A stretch of DNA of 64,000 nt from Parasphingopyxis marina (GCF_014237875.1 NZ_JACJVJ010000001.1:1104501-1168500), one strand, 5' to 3'; shown: positions 33,908 through 43,338, counted from the stretch's first letter. A program made the numbers and translations. The notes: generated by a model from the sequence alone, not told the origin.

Positions 33908-34870
33908 GTGCAGCCTGGCGAGGCGCTGCGCCGGTGGCTGTCGGACGCGGGCGAGCACCGGGCGGCGCTAGACCGAACGGCGACGGCGCGCGCTGCGTTC
34001 GAAACCTTGCCGCCTGTCGCGCGATTTCGGGACAGGGTGGCCGGGTCGCAAGATGTCGATGCGATAGCGGAGGCGTTGCGCGACCTGTTTGAAGCACCGG
34101 TCTGGGTGACGGCAGCGGTCGATGCGTGGATCGGAGGAGCGCGCCGCGACCCTTTTTTCGCGCCGCCTTTCCGGCCCGTGTCCGGCCCCTTCCATCAGGG
34201 CGCGCTGTTGATCGAATTGGCCGAAGCGACGGTGGCGGTCAGCATTGTCGATCCGGTGACGCTCGCCGCGCACAAGCGGGCGGGTGGGGGAAGGGGTTCC
34301 GTCCATTTCACGGGCCGGCGGACATGGCTCAAATTTCTCGATGGAGGCGGAATGCGGCTGGCCTTTTGGCGCGCGCCCGAAGCGAGCGAGGATGTCGCGG
34401 CGCTGTCGCGGAGACCTTGCAAGCGCGTGGAGGTGCGGGACATCGAAACCGGCGACGGCATCGCCGTCGATACGCGCAGCACCAGTTACATCATCGAGAG
34501 CGCGAAGCGGCCCGCCGTCTTCCTGCACGGCGAGGTGCGGATGGGCGGCGCGGCGCTGGCGCGCGAATATGATGCGGCAACACGGCGGCTGATCGGAGTC
34601 AGCAGTTCGTCGGATCGCTGGTCGCGTATACAGATGATGCTGAGCTGGCTGCGGCGCATCGGCCATTTGCGAGCCGGAGAGATGCTGGGGGCGGCGATAC
34701 GGGACGCGCCTTTCTTCGTGCGCTGGCATGCGATGCGTGAATGGCTGGCCTGCGATCCGGCTGGCGCGATGCCGGAGCTTGAGCGGATGGCGCGCGACGA
34801 TCCCCATAAGGAGGTGCGGGAAGCCGCTGGAAAGACGCTCGCCGTGCTTGCCGGGCGCCGGGCCGCCTGA
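33908..34870 (+). CDS. Unknown protein with beta-rich core and HEAT-like C-terminus
   Basis: The 320-residue protein starts with GTG, 9 bp after the peptide gene. A helical first part (EALRRWLSDAGEHRAAL) leads to a beta-rich centre (HQGALLIELAEATVAVSIVD at about 97-116, then FLHGEVRMGG at about 201-210) and a C-terminal pair of helices with DDPHKEVREAAGKTLAVLAG, which looks like one HEAT repeat. The layout, N-terminal helices then beta core then HEAT-like tail, is the same as in the next gene, so the two may be distant relatives or subunits of one complex. No catalytic motif is recognised. Confidence 0.8.
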   Translation: MQPGEALRRWLSDAGEHRAALDRTATARAAFETLPPVARFRDRVAGSQDVDAIAEALRDLFEAPVWVTAAVDAWIGGARRDPFFAPPFRPVSGPFHQGALLIELAEATVAVSIVDPVTLAAHKRAGGGRGSVHFTGRRTWLKFLDGGGMRLAFWRAPEASEDVAALSRRPCKRVEVRDIETGDGIAVDTRSTSYIIESAKRPAVFLHGEVRMGGAALAREYDAATRRLIGVSSSSDRWSRIQMMLSWLRRIGHLRAGEMLGAAIRDAPFFVRWHAMREWLACDPAGAMPELERMARDDPHKEVREAAGKTLAVLAGRRAA

Positions 34871-34872
34871 GG

Positions 34873-35847
34873 GTGCCGCGCGAACTTCCTTGCGCCGACA
34901 GAGAGGCCATCGCTTTTGACGATTTTATTGCCGCCCTCGACGCATCCGGGTTCGATGCCCGCGACGAGGAGAGCTTCGCATCGCTCGCGCCGCTGCTCAG
35001 AAAGCTCAGCAATAACACTGATTTTCTTGGCAATTTTATCGTCCGAGAACTTGAGACGCGATGTCAGGAGCAGAGCGCGAAGAACCGCTACGGCATCCAG
35101 GTGCTGATGCTCCACAGCGGGCCCGGCTATTTCATCCGCGCCAATTTCTGGCCCTCGCGCACCGACAGCCTGATGAAGTTCAGCGGCGACGCGCCCTTCT
35201 TCTATGGCATCCCGCACGATCACAATTTCCACTTCCTGACGATCGGCTATTCCGGCCCCGGCTATTGGAGCGACTATTACGAATATGACTATGAAAGCGT
35301 CGCAGGCTATCCCGGAGAAGCGGTCGACCTCCGTTTCGTCGAACGCTCCCGCCTCGCCAAAGGGCGCATGCTTCTCTACCGCGCGCATAGGGACGTTCAT
35401 CGGCAGCTTCCGGCGGACGAACTGTCGGTATCGCTCAACATCATGGAATCCTCGCCCGCCTCGGCGTGGCGCGATCAATATCGTTTCGACGTCGACAAGG
35501 GGGAGATCGCGGCGCTGCTCACGCAGATTCCGGGCGGGGTGCTGATGCAATTGGCGATGGCGCTGGGCGGGGAAGAGGGTGTGGGGCTGGTAGCCGATTT
35601 CGCTGCGCATCACCCGAGCGACCGTCTCCGCTATCAGGCGCTGGCCGCCCGCGCGGCGGTGGTGCCGGCGGACGAGGCGCTATGCATCTGGGAATTGGGC
35701 TGTGCCGATCCGAGCGCGCAATTGCGGGGCCTTGGCCGCGCGGCGCTCACGCGGATCGAAGCGGTGCTCGCGAAAACGGACATATCCGCCGATGGTCCGC
35801 TCGAAAATGGCGCAGATGTCACTGGCGATAAGGGGTTGGCTCAATAA
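34873..35847 (+). CDS. Cupin-like putative metalloprotein with HEAT-like C-terminus
   Basis: The 324-residue protein starts with GTG 2 bp after the previous stop. The centre has a histidine-rich cupin-like site: IPHDHNFHFLTIGYSGPGYW with H115, H117 and H120, an acidic Tyr-rich strand (YYEYDYES, E137), then YRAHRDVHRQLPADELSVSL with H172 and H176. This spacing fits an H-x-H...E...H metal site of cupins, which often hold Fe(II) or Ni(II). Helices with LRYQALAARAAVV and LRGLGRAALTRIEAVL near the C-terminus look HEAT-like. It may be a peptide-modifying oxygenase acting on the small peptide, or a signalling protein; neither is shown. Confidence 0.8.
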   Translation: MPRELPCADREAIAFDDFIAALDASGFDARDEESFASLAPLLRKLSNNTDFLGNFIVRELETRCQEQSAKNRYGIQVLMLHSGPGYFIRANFWPSRTDSLMKFSGDAPFFYGIPHDHNFHFLTIGYSGPGYWSDYYEYDYESVAGYPGEAVDLRFVERSRLAKGRMLLYRAHRDVHRQLPADELSVSLNIMESSPASAWRDQYRFDVDKGEIAALLTQIPGGVLMQLAMALGGEEGVGLVADFAAHHPSDRLRYQALAARAAVVPADEALCIWELGCADPSAQLRGLGRAALTRIEAVLAKTDISADGPLENGADVTGDKGLAQ

Positions 35848-35856
35848 CCTTGCAGC

Positions 35857-36180
35857 ATGGGGGTCGGACGGTTCGAACTGGGTACGGAACAGCTCAAGGT
35901 CGATCTGCTTGGCCGCGCTGCGGTTTATCGGGGCGAACGGATCGCGCTGTGCCCTCGCGAACTCGATCTGCTGGCCCATCTTCTGATCCGCCACCCAGCC
36001 ACCGTTTCGCGGGCGGAGCTGTTACGCGCCGTTTGCCGCCTCAGCATCGATCCGGGCACCAACGTCGTCGAAGTGCATCTTTGTCGTTTGCGTGCCAAGC
36101 TGGCCCGGCGGGGCGCGGGCCGGATCATCGAAACGGTCCGCGGAGAAGGCTATCGGCTCGCCATGGCGGCGAGTGGCTGA
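35857..36180 (+). CDS. Lone OmpR/PhoB-type winged-helix protein
   Basis: The 107-residue protein is only an effector domain of the OmpR type, without receiver: LCPRELDLLAHLLIRHPATV, then SRAELLRAV and the recognition-helix region NVVEVHLCRLRAKL, ending in IIETVRGEGYRLA. Such stand-alone domains can regulate their own operon. It starts 9 bp after the cupin-like gene and closes the four-gene unit. Confidence 0.85.
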   Translation: MGVGRFELGTEQLKVDLLGRAAVYRGERIALCPRELDLLAHLLIRHPATVSRAELLRAVCRLSIDPGTNVVEVHLCRLRAKLARRGAGRIIETVRGEGYRLAMAASG

Positions 36181-36271
36181 CCACGTTCGCCCCGCGCCGA
36201 ACCGGCGAAATCTCGTCCATTGCGGCGCGATGATCGCCAGCCTAGGATAATCCCGGGCAAGGGGGTTTTCT

Positions 36272-37756
36272 ATGAGCGGAACGGCCGGCGATGGCGGGAG
36301 GCAACCGGTTGCCTTTATCAGCCATCACAGTTCGCAGGTCGAAACCGCGCGCAAGCTGAAGTGTATCCTCGGCGAAAACGATATTCGCGGCTGGATGGCG
36401 CCCGACGATATCGATCCCGGCCGCCCGTTCGACCAGGCGATCATCGAACAGGTCCGCGCGTCCGATCTCATCATCCTGCTATTCTGCTCCCGCTCCGATC
36501 GCTCGCGCCATGTGAAGCGCGAACTGATGATGGCGGAAAATGGCGACAAGCTGATCTTTCCGGTACGGCTGGAAAATATCGATGCCGACGGCCTCGCATA
36601 CTGGTTGAACGACTATCAATGGGTCGACTGGATCGACCGCCGCGATGCCACGATCCAGAAGATGATCACCACGATCAAACGGATCGTGCAGATCGCAGCG
36701 CCACGGGAAGAGCCGGCACCCCCGCCGGATGCTCCCGCTGAAGCGGTTCCGGTCGCAGAAGCACCACCGCCTCCGCTCCCGAATAAGCCGTCCGCTCCCA
36801 AGGCGCGCGAACCCGAGGGCGCAGGACAGCCGCTCAATGTCGCACCCGCCCCGATGACGCTGGAACCCGAGAGCGGCGACGGTGGTCCGCCATCCGGTTT
36901 CGACCGGCGGCGGATGCTGCTCTTCGGCGGCCTCGCCCTGTTGGCGGTGCTCGTCGTTCTGGCGCTGGTCTTCCTTTGGCCCGGCGGCGAGGAGAGCGAG
37001 GATCCTGCCGCGCGCGGTGTGCTGTCGTCGAGCGTCGATTGCGGGGATGTCGCGCTGCCAAGCCATGGCATCATCTGTGGCAGCGATGCGCTGGCGGCGC
37101 GCGAAACCGCGATCGGCGAGGCCTATGAGCGGGCGATGTTGGATGCCGAAGGCCGGAGCCGGGTCGAACTGCAGCAGGGGCAGGCGGATTTCCTGGCGCG
37201 CCGCGATGAGTGCCGGAGCGAGGCCTGCCTCGCGATCGTCTATGATGCGCGCGAGGAGGAGCTCGAACAGGTGCTGGGTGAGGAAATCGAAGCGCCCGAA
37301 GAAGTTCCCGATGCCGATGGGGAGGAAAATCCTGCCCGTCCCGAACCACGCGACGAGCCGGCGGCCCAGGATCGGCCCTCTCCGTCCGGTCGCGCCGAAC
37401 CGTCCCCCTCACAGCCCGAGCCTCGGCCGGCACCCGAGCCGGCACCCTCGCGGGGCGTCGCCACGACACCGCCACAACCAGCGAACAATCCGGCGAGCTG
37501 GGTCCAGGTCGGCGACTATCCTTCCGATATCCTGCGCAACGGCGAACAGGGGACGACTCGCTATCAGGTGAGTGTCGGCGCCAATGGCTTGCCGACCAAT
37601 TGTTTCACCATCGGCACCAGCGGCCATTGGCAACTCGATGCCCGGGCCTGCCGCCGGGTGATGAGCCGCGCCCGTTTCCAGCCAGCGCGTGATGCGTCGG
37701 GCAACGCGGTTAGCGGCGTCTATGCAGGCAGCTACCGGTGGGTCGCGCCCAACTGA
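36272..37756 (+). CDS. TIR-domain membrane protein with LprI-like and TonB_C domains
   Basis: The 494-residue protein has four parts. A TIR domain (about 12-140: VAFISHHSSQ, then WMAPDDIDPGRPFDQAI and SRHVKRELMMAEN with E84 as the candidate catalytic Glu of NAD-cleaving TIRs). A Pro-rich linker, a single membrane helix at about 215-236, and a periplasmic part. The latter holds an LprI/DUF1311-like helical domain (about 255-335, cysteines C257, C269, C314, C319) and, after a long Pro/Glu linker, a TonB C-terminal-like domain (about 408-490: DYPSDILRNGEQGTTRYQVS). This joins a cytoplasmic TIR to envelope domains across the membrane. Effector or sensor role unknown. Confidence 0.82.
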   Translation: MSGTAGDGGRQPVAFISHHSSQVETARKLKCILGENDIRGWMAPDDIDPGRPFDQAIIEQVRASDLIILLFCSRSDRSRHVKRELMMAENGDKLIFPVRLENIDADGLAYWLNDYQWVDWIDRRDATIQKMITTIKRIVQIAAPREEPAPPPDAPAEAVPVAEAPPPPLPNKPSAPKAREPEGAGQPLNVAPAPMTLEPESGDGGPPSGFDRRRMLLFGGLALLAVLVVLALVFLWPGGEESEDPAARGVLSSSVDCGDVALPSHGIICGSDALAARETAIGEAYERAMLDAEGRSRVELQQGQADFLARRDECRSEACLAIVYDAREEELEQVLGEEIEAPEEVPDADGEENPARPEPRDEPAAQDRPSPSGRAEPSPSQPEPRPAPEPAPSRGVATTPPQPANNPASWVQVGDYPSDILRNGEQGTTRYQVSVGANGLPTNCFTIGTSGHWQLDARACRRVMSRARFQPARDASGNAVSGVYAGSYRWVAPN

Positions 37757-37778
37757 GGACGGAGGGACGCACCGGCAT

Positions 37779-40700
37779 TCAATGGAAGTCGCGGGATTTG
37801 GGTAGCACACGCACGTTGCGGGGATGATGGTGGCCACGGGGGACCGAGGGACGGATGATTTCGTCGCTGGGCGATAGCTCGATCTCCGCGTGATGGGCGT
37901 CCGAGAGGCGGTCGAGCCAATCCGTTCGGTCGATCACATTCGCGGCCATCAGATGGACGACGCCTTCCTCGCTCCGCTGCACCTCTCCCTCGATCAGCAT
38001 CAAGCGGGCGGCCATGACGGCACGGCGAACCCGGTCGAGCTGGCTTGCCCAGAGCAGCGCGTTGACGATGCCGGTTTCGTCCTCGATCGTGATGAAGATC
38101 GCATTGCCCTTGCCCGGCCGCTGGCGGATCAGCACGACGCCCGCCGCGCGCACCCTGGCACCGTTCTTCGCCGCATTGGTCGCGGCGCAGTTGAGCACGC
38201 GGTCCCTGTCGAAATGCGGGCGGAGGAACGCCATCGGATGGCCTTTCAACGACATCCGCGTCGTCTGGTAATCGGCGATCACATGTTCGGCGGGCGGCAT
38301 TGCTGGGAGCTGCGGATCGGGTTCTTCGCGAAGTTCGCGTTTCTGGGCCGCGGCGAAAAGCGGAAGTTCGCCTTCGGGCATGCGGCGGACGTCCCACAGG
38401 GCCTGGCGGCGGTCCTGCCCGATCGAGCGGCAGGCGTCGGCATCGGCGATCAGACGTAGCGCGCGGCGGGGCAGGACGGCGCGGCGGGCGAGGTCCTCGA
38501 TCGAGACGAAGGGCCCCGCGGCCCGGGCGTCGGCGAGACCGGTCGCCCATTCCTCGCGAAAGCCGTCGACCTGGCGAAAGCCGAGGCGGAGCGCCAATGC
38601 GCCGCTATCGTTCCGCTCCAGACTATTGTCCCAATGGCTGGCGTTGATGTCGACGGGCCGCACCTCGTCGCCATGTTCGCGCAAATCGCGGACGAGCTGG
38701 GCCGGGGCGTAGAAGCCCATCGGCTGGGCGTTGAGCAGCGCGCAGGTGAAGACCGCCGGGTGGTGTTTCTTGATCCAGCTCGACACATAGACGAGCCGCG
38801 CGAAGGACAGCGCATGGCTTTCGGGAAAGCCATAGCTGCCGAACCCTTCGATCTGCCGGAAACAGCGTTCGGCGAAATCGCGTTCATAGCCGCGGCGCAC
38901 CATGCCCTCGATCATCTTCGTTTCGAACTGGTCGATGGTGCCGAGATTGCGGAAGGTCGCCATCGCGCGGCGCAGCCGGTTGGCGTCGGACGGCGAAAAT
39001 TCCGCTGCGACGATGGCAAGCTTCATCGCCTGCTCCTGGAACAGCGGCACGCCGAAGGTCTTGCCGAGTACCGCGCGCAGCTCGTTCGGGTCGTGCGGCG
39101 GCCTTGGCGAGGGATAGTCATGCGGCTCCTTGCCCGAACGGCGGCGCAGATAGGGATGCACCATATCGCCCTCGATCGGGCCGGGGCGCACGATCGCGAC
39201 CTGGATGACGAGATCGTAGAATTCGCGCGGTTTCAGGCGCGGCAGCATGTTGATCTGCGCCCGGCTTTCGACCTGGAAGACGCCGATGCTGTCGCCGGCG
39301 CAGAGCATGTCATAGACGGCCGGGTCTTCCCACTGGATCGTTTCGAGCTTGAAATCGCCGAGTCCGTGCGTCCGCATCAGGTCGAAGCTTTTGCGAATGC
39401 AGGTCAGCATGCCGAGCGCGAGGATATCGACCTTCATCAGGCCGAGCGCGTCTATGTCGTCTTTATCCCATTCGATGAAGGTACGCTCCTCCATCGCGCC
39501 GTTGTGGATCGGCACGATCTCGTCGAGCCGCCCCTCGGTCAGCACATAGCCGCCGACATGCTGGGAAAGGTGGCGCGGGAAATGGAGGATCCGGTCGACG
39601 AGCCGCGTCAGGCGGACGATTTCGGGATTGCCGGGATCGAAGCCGGTCTCCGCGACCCGCTGTTTCTCCATCTTGCTCGCATAGCTGCCCCAGATGGTGC
39701 TCACGATGCGGCTGGTGAAATCTTCCGACAGCCCCAACACCTTGCCGACTTCGCGTACCGCGCTGCGCGGCCGGTAATGGATGACGGTTGCCGCGATGCC
39801 CGCCCGGGCGCGGCCGTAACGGCGATAGATATACTGCATCACCTCCTCGCGCCGCTCATGCTCGAAATCGACGTCGATATCGGGCGGCTCCTTGCGCTCT
39901 TCGGATACGAAGCGGGAGAAGAGGAGATTATGTTCGACCGGATCGACCGAGGTGATGTCGAGCAGGAAGCAGACCACCGAATTCGCCGCCGAGCCGCGCC
40001 CCTGGCACAGGATCGGCGGTTTCTGGGCCCGTGCGTATTTCACGATGTCGTGCACGGTGAGGAAATAATAGGCGATCTTCTGGCCGCGGATCAGCGCGAA
40101 CTCCTCGTCGAGCAGCGCCTGCGTCTTGGCCGGAATGCCCTCCGGATAGCGGTCATGCGCCGCCTCCATCACCAGATGTTCGAGCCAGTCCTGCGGTTCC
40201 CAGCCTTTGGGCACGGGTTCGTGCGGATATTCGTAGCGCAGATCGTCCAGAGTGAAGGCGATGCGGGAAAGGAAGTCGGTCGTTGCGGTGATGGCCTGCG
40301 GATAATCGCCCAGCAGGCGGGCCATTTCCTCCGGCGCTTTCAGATGCCGCTCGGCATTGGCGGCGAGCAGGCGGCCGGCATCGGCAAGCGTCGTCTTTTC
40401 CCGGATACAGGTGAGGACGTCGTGAAGCGGCCGCGCCGAGGGATCGGCATAGAGCGCGTCGTTGGTGGCGAGCAGCGGCAGCCTGATACGCTCCGCGAAA
40501 CTCGCGAGCCGGGCCAGCCTGCGATGGTCGCGGCCCGTGCGCGGCATCGTCGCGCCGATCCACAGCGCGCCGGGCACGGCATCGCCAAGCCGGGCGAGCG
40601 CGGCCCCTTCGCCCTCGTCCGCCATCGCGATGAAAAGCTGCTCTTCGCTGTGATCGAGCAGATCGTCGAGCGTCAGGATGCAATCGCCCTTTTCCGCGCG

Positions 40701-41033
40701 GCGGTTGCCGACCGTCAGCAAGCGCGTCAGCCGTCCCCACCCATGCCGCGTCCGGGGATAGGCGATAATGTCGGGCGTGCCGTCGGCAAACGCCAGCCGC
40801 GCGCCGACGATCAGGCGGAAGGGGAAGGCGGCACGCTGTTCTTCGTCCAGCCCCTCCAGCGCATCGCGCATCGCGACATGGGCGCGCACCACCCCGGCGA
40901 CGCTGTTGCGGTCGGCGATGCCGATACCCGCCATGCCGAGCCGGATCGCCTCCGCGACCATCTCGCCCGGATGCGAGGCCCCGCGCAGGAAGGAAAAATT
41001 GGTCGCGGCGGCGAGTTCGACGAAGTCGGTCAC
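37779..41033 (-). CDS. dnaE2: Error-prone DNA polymerase III alpha-like (ImuC/DnaE2)
   Basis: The 1084-residue polymerase has an N-terminal PHP domain (FSFLRGASHPGEMVAEAI), the C-family palm with the catalytic aspartates in PPDIDVDFEHERREEV, and a C-terminal OB-fold. It is about 80 residues shorter than DnaE1 and lacks its tail, as ImuC proteins do. With ImuA and ImuB it carries out SOS-induced translesion synthesis. It overlaps imuB by 4 bp. No beta-clamp-binding peptide was checked. Confidence 0.95.
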   Translation of the reverse strand: MTDFVELAAATNFSFLRGASHPGEMVAEAIRLGMAGIGIADRNSVAGVVRAHVAMRDALEGLDEEQRAAFPFRLIVGARLAFADGTPDIIAYPRTRHGWGRLTRLLTVGNRRAEKGDCILTLDDLLDHSEEQLFIAMADEGEGAALARLGDAVPGALWIGATMPRTGRDHRRLARLASFAERIRLPLLATNDALYADPSARPLHDVLTCIREKTTLADAGRLLAANAERHLKAPEEMARLLGDYPQAITATTDFLSRIAFTLDDLRYEYPHEPVPKGWEPQDWLEHLVMEAAHDRYPEGIPAKTQALLDEEFALIRGQKIAYYFLTVHDIVKYARAQKPPILCQGRGSAANSVVCFLLDITSVDPVEHNLLFSRFVSEERKEPPDIDVDFEHERREEVMQYIYRRYGRARAGIAATVIHYRPRSAVREVGKVLGLSEDFTSRIVSTIWGSYASKMEKQRVAETGFDPGNPEIVRLTRLVDRILHFPRHLSQHVGGYVLTEGRLDEIVPIHNGAMEERTFIEWDKDDIDALGLMKVDILALGMLTCIRKSFDLMRTHGLGDFKLETIQWEDPAVYDMLCAGDSIGVFQVESRAQINMLPRLKPREFYDLVIQVAIVRPGPIEGDMVHPYLRRRSGKEPHDYPSPRPPHDPNELRAVLGKTFGVPLFQEQAMKLAIVAAEFSPSDANRLRRAMATFRNLGTIDQFETKMIEGMVRRGYERDFAERCFRQIEGFGSYGFPESHALSFARLVYVSSWIKKHHPAVFTCALLNAQPMGFYAPAQLVRDLREHGDEVRPVDINASHWDNSLERNDSGALALRLGFRQVDGFREEWATGLADARAAGPFVSIEDLARRAVLPRRALRLIADADACRSIGQDRRQALWDVRRMPEGELPLFAAAQKRELREEPDPQLPAMPPAEHVIADYQTTRMSLKGHPMAFLRPHFDRDRVLNCAATNAAKNGARVRAAGVVLIRQRPGKGNAIFITIEDETGIVNALLWASQLDRVRRAVMAARLMLIEGEVQRSEEGVVHLMAANVIDRTDWLDRLSDAHHAEIELSPSDEIIRPSVPRGHHHPRNVRVLPKSRDFH

Positions 41034-42619
41034 GCGAACAGTCCATGGAGATACCAGCCGGGATCGGCCTTTTCCTGTCCGTAAAGCCCGTGGCGGAACA
41101 GCCAGTAGCGCCGGCCTTCGCTATCCTCGACCCGGTAATAGTCGCGCGTCAGCCGTTTTTCGCCCAGTGGATCGCCGGGGCTGCGCCACCATTCCGAGGC
41201 GATCCGTTCGGGCCCTTCGAAGCCGATCACTTCATGCTGCTTGCCGCGCCACTGGAAGCGCCAGGGCGGGCCGTCCGGCACTTCGGCGATGACGGCGACC
41301 GGTTCGGGCGGATCGAACAGCTGCAGCGGCCGCCGCGGCGGTTCGCCGGGTTCGGGTTGCGGCCAGCCATCGGCCTTGCTGTCGCTCTGGCCGCCGGCAA
41401 TGGCCGGGACGAGGCGCTGCGCGGCTTCGGGGATATGGGTGTCGCGCGGTTCGAACCGCATCAGATTGCCGCGCCCGATCCTGATGCTCAGCCGATCGAT
41501 CAGCGCGGCGACCTCGTTTTCGTCGATCTCGCCGCCATCAAGCGCGATCTGTGAGGGATTTTGCACTTCCTCGCCGAGCACCAAGAGGCGGATGGCGTCG
41601 AAGCCGAAACCGGGATCCAGCGGATCGCCCAGGCTCTCGATGCGCTCGTCGAACAGCCGCATCACCGCTTCGGGATCGCGCACCGGGCGGCCGAACTCGA
41701 TGGCGATCCGTTGCGCCAGCCCATCAGACCGGAAAAAGACGGCTTCGAACCGCCGCCCGCCGCGATTGCGCTGCCGCAATTCTTCCGCCGCCTCGTGCGC
41801 CAGTTCGCCGAGTATCCCAAGCGCATATTCGGTGCGCGCCACGGGTTCGGGAAAGCGGCGCTCGGCGTGGATCGCGCCGAGCGGCAGGCGCGGGGAGAGC
41901 GGTCCGCGCGTTTCGCCGAGCAGCCGTTCAAGCGCCGTCACTGCGGCCTTACCGAAGCGCGCGGCGATGGCGGCGCGCGGGCGCTTGGCGACGGCGTCGA
42001 CCGTTTTCAGACCCGCCCGCCGCAGGCCCAGCTCGCCTTCGGGATCAAGGCCGAGCGCGATGACGGGCAGGCGGCGGATCGCCGCGACCTCATCGTTCGT
42101 CTCTCCATCGCCCCAGCGAGCCAGCGCGTGGGCTGCCTCGGCGGTGTTCGCACGGGCAGGGCGGACGGTCATGCCGAGCCGCTTGAGGCGGGCCATGGCG
42201 TCAGCTTCAAGCGCCGCCTCGCCGCCGAACAGGTGGGCACAGCCGGTAATATCGAGGATCAGCGCATCGGGCGGCGCGGCGGCCGCCATCGGCGTGTAGC
42301 GCGCGCAGCCCTGGACGAGCCGGTCGAGCCAGCGGGCATCGGCATCGGGATCGAAATCGCGCACGGCGAGATCGGGCACGCGCGCCCGGGCATCAGCCAG
42401 GGTCAGGCCGGGGACAAGACCGAGCCGCCGCGCGACCCTGTTGACGGCGGCGAGCCGCATCGCACCCTTTACCTTTTCCGCGAAGGCGAGGGGCGGTTCA
42501 GGCGGTGCGGGCGAAGCGGGCCGGGCGGCGATCTTCAGCCGGTCGGCCGGCAGGAAGGGGAACCACAGCGCCAGGAAGCGCCGGCTTCCGGGCCGGGTCT
42601 GTGAAGCGCCGCCGCTCAC
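41030..42619 (-). CDS. imuB: ImuB, Y-family polymerase-like clamp adaptor
   Basis: The 529-residue protein has Y-family architecture (LALWFPFLPADRL, then ALILDITGCAHLFGGE, helix-hairpin-helix GLRRAGLKTVDAVAKRPRAAI), but the palm lacks the acidic pair of active polymerases. This is the known trait of ImuB, which tethers ImuC to the clamp. The start is GTG with GGAG upstream, 122 bp inside the imuA gene. Confidence 0.93.
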   Translation of the reverse strand: MSGGASQTRPGSRRFLALWFPFLPADRLKIAARPASPAPPEPPLAFAEKVKGAMRLAAVNRVARRLGLVPGLTLADARARVPDLAVRDFDPDADARWLDRLVQGCARYTPMAAAAPPDALILDITGCAHLFGGEAALEADAMARLKRLGMTVRPARANTAEAAHALARWGDGETNDEVAAIRRLPVIALGLDPEGELGLRRAGLKTVDAVAKRPRAAIAARFGKAAVTALERLLGETRGPLSPRLPLGAIHAERRFPEPVARTEYALGILGELAHEAAEELRQRNRGGRRFEAVFFRSDGLAQRIAIEFGRPVRDPEAVMRLFDERIESLGDPLDPGFGFDAIRLLVLGEEVQNPSQIALDGGEIDENEVAALIDRLSIRIGRGNLMRFEPRDTHIPEAAQRLVPAIAGGQSDSKADGWPQPEPGEPPRRPLQLFDPPEPVAVIAEVPDGPPWRFQWRGKQHEVIGFEGPERIASEWWRSPGDPLGEKRLTRDYYRVEDSEGRRYWLFRHGLYGQEKADPGWYLHGLFA

Positions 42620-43319
42620 GATCCCACTCCACGTGCCAGCTCTTCCCAGCCGGGCCGCCGCGTCGGCGCAGCAAGGTAAGGTCGAATGCCGGAGGGCCGG
42701 GCGCGCGCGCTTCCAGCGTCCGTGCAGGGGCCGATCGCACCGACCAGCGCGTGTCGGCGGTGCTCGGCGAGGGGCTGGCGCCCTGCCGCAGCATCAGCGC
42801 GGTGACGCCCGAGCGTTCGGCCGCCAGGGTCAGCCGCCGGCTGGCCATCAGGTTCAGTTCGGATGGGTTGCGCCAGCATTCGGCGATCACCGCGCCCAGC
42901 CCGCCGCAGCGCAGGGCATCGGCGGCACCGCGCAGCAAGGCGAGGGTATCGGGAACGATTGCGAGCAGCACCGAGGCCGGATCGCCGCCCAGTTCGGCAA
43001 AGCCCGCCGCATGGAAGCGACCGCCGCGCCGTTCCGCCTCGCGTGTGCGCAGCCAGACCAGCGGCTTGCCACCATTCCCGTCTTCTCGTGCCTGTGCGAT
43101 AAGCGCAAGCATAGCCGCAAAGCCCGCGGCGCTGCCCGCGTCTTGGGTATCGTCGGCAAAGATTTCGTGCAGTTGCGCACGTTTCAAACCTCCATCGAGC
43201 CAGGTGTCGAGCGGCTCATGCCCGGACGTCAGGGGCGCATCGCTGCTTTCGGCCCGCCCTTGGGCGTGGCTCGCAATGCGCGCCCGAAGCGCGGAGAGAG
43301 AAGCGACCGACTCGCGCAT
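42498..43319 (-). CDS. imuA: ImuA, RecA-like SOS protein
   Basis: The 273-residue protein resembles the RecA-like ImuA: ALRARIASHAQG, the segment EIFADDTQDAGSAAGFAAML and WLRTREAERRGGRFHAAGFAELG. A LexA box (43323-43337) and a -35/-10 pair lie immediately before the ATG at 43319, so I place the start there. The transcript then has a leader of only about ten bases and the message would be almost leaderless. A TTG at 43367 overlaps the -35 box and is rejected. Confidence 0.9.
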   Translation of the reverse strand: MRESVASLSALRARIASHAQGRAESSDAPLTSGHEPLDTWLDGGLKRAQLHEIFADDTQDAGSAAGFAAMLALIAQAREDGNGGKPLVWLRTREAERRGGRFHAAGFAELGGDPASVLLAIVPDTLALLRGAADALRCGGLGAVIAECWRNPSELNLMASRRLTLAAERSGVTALMLRQGASPSPSTADTRWSVRSAPARTLEARAPGPPAFDLTLLRRRGGPAGKSWHVEWDRERRRFTDPARKPALPGAVVPLPAGRPAEDRRPARFARTA

Positions 43320-43322
43320 AAT

Positions 43323-43337
43323 GTTCCCGATTTGTTC
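43323..43337. promoter_or_regulatory. LexA (SOS) box, GTTC-N7-GTTC
   Basis: GTTC (43323-43326), CCGATTT, GTTC (43334-43337) exactly matches the direct-repeat SOS box of alphaproteobacterial LexA. It overlaps the expected transcription start of the imuA-imuB-dnaE2 operon. Confidence 0.88.
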
Positions 43338-43338
43338 T

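Noticed and set aside
38634-41084. An 816-codon plus-strand frame opposite dnaE2
   Set aside because: High-GC antisense frame. The minus strand encodes an unmistakable DnaE2 with PPDIDVDFE; the antisense product has no recognisable motif.
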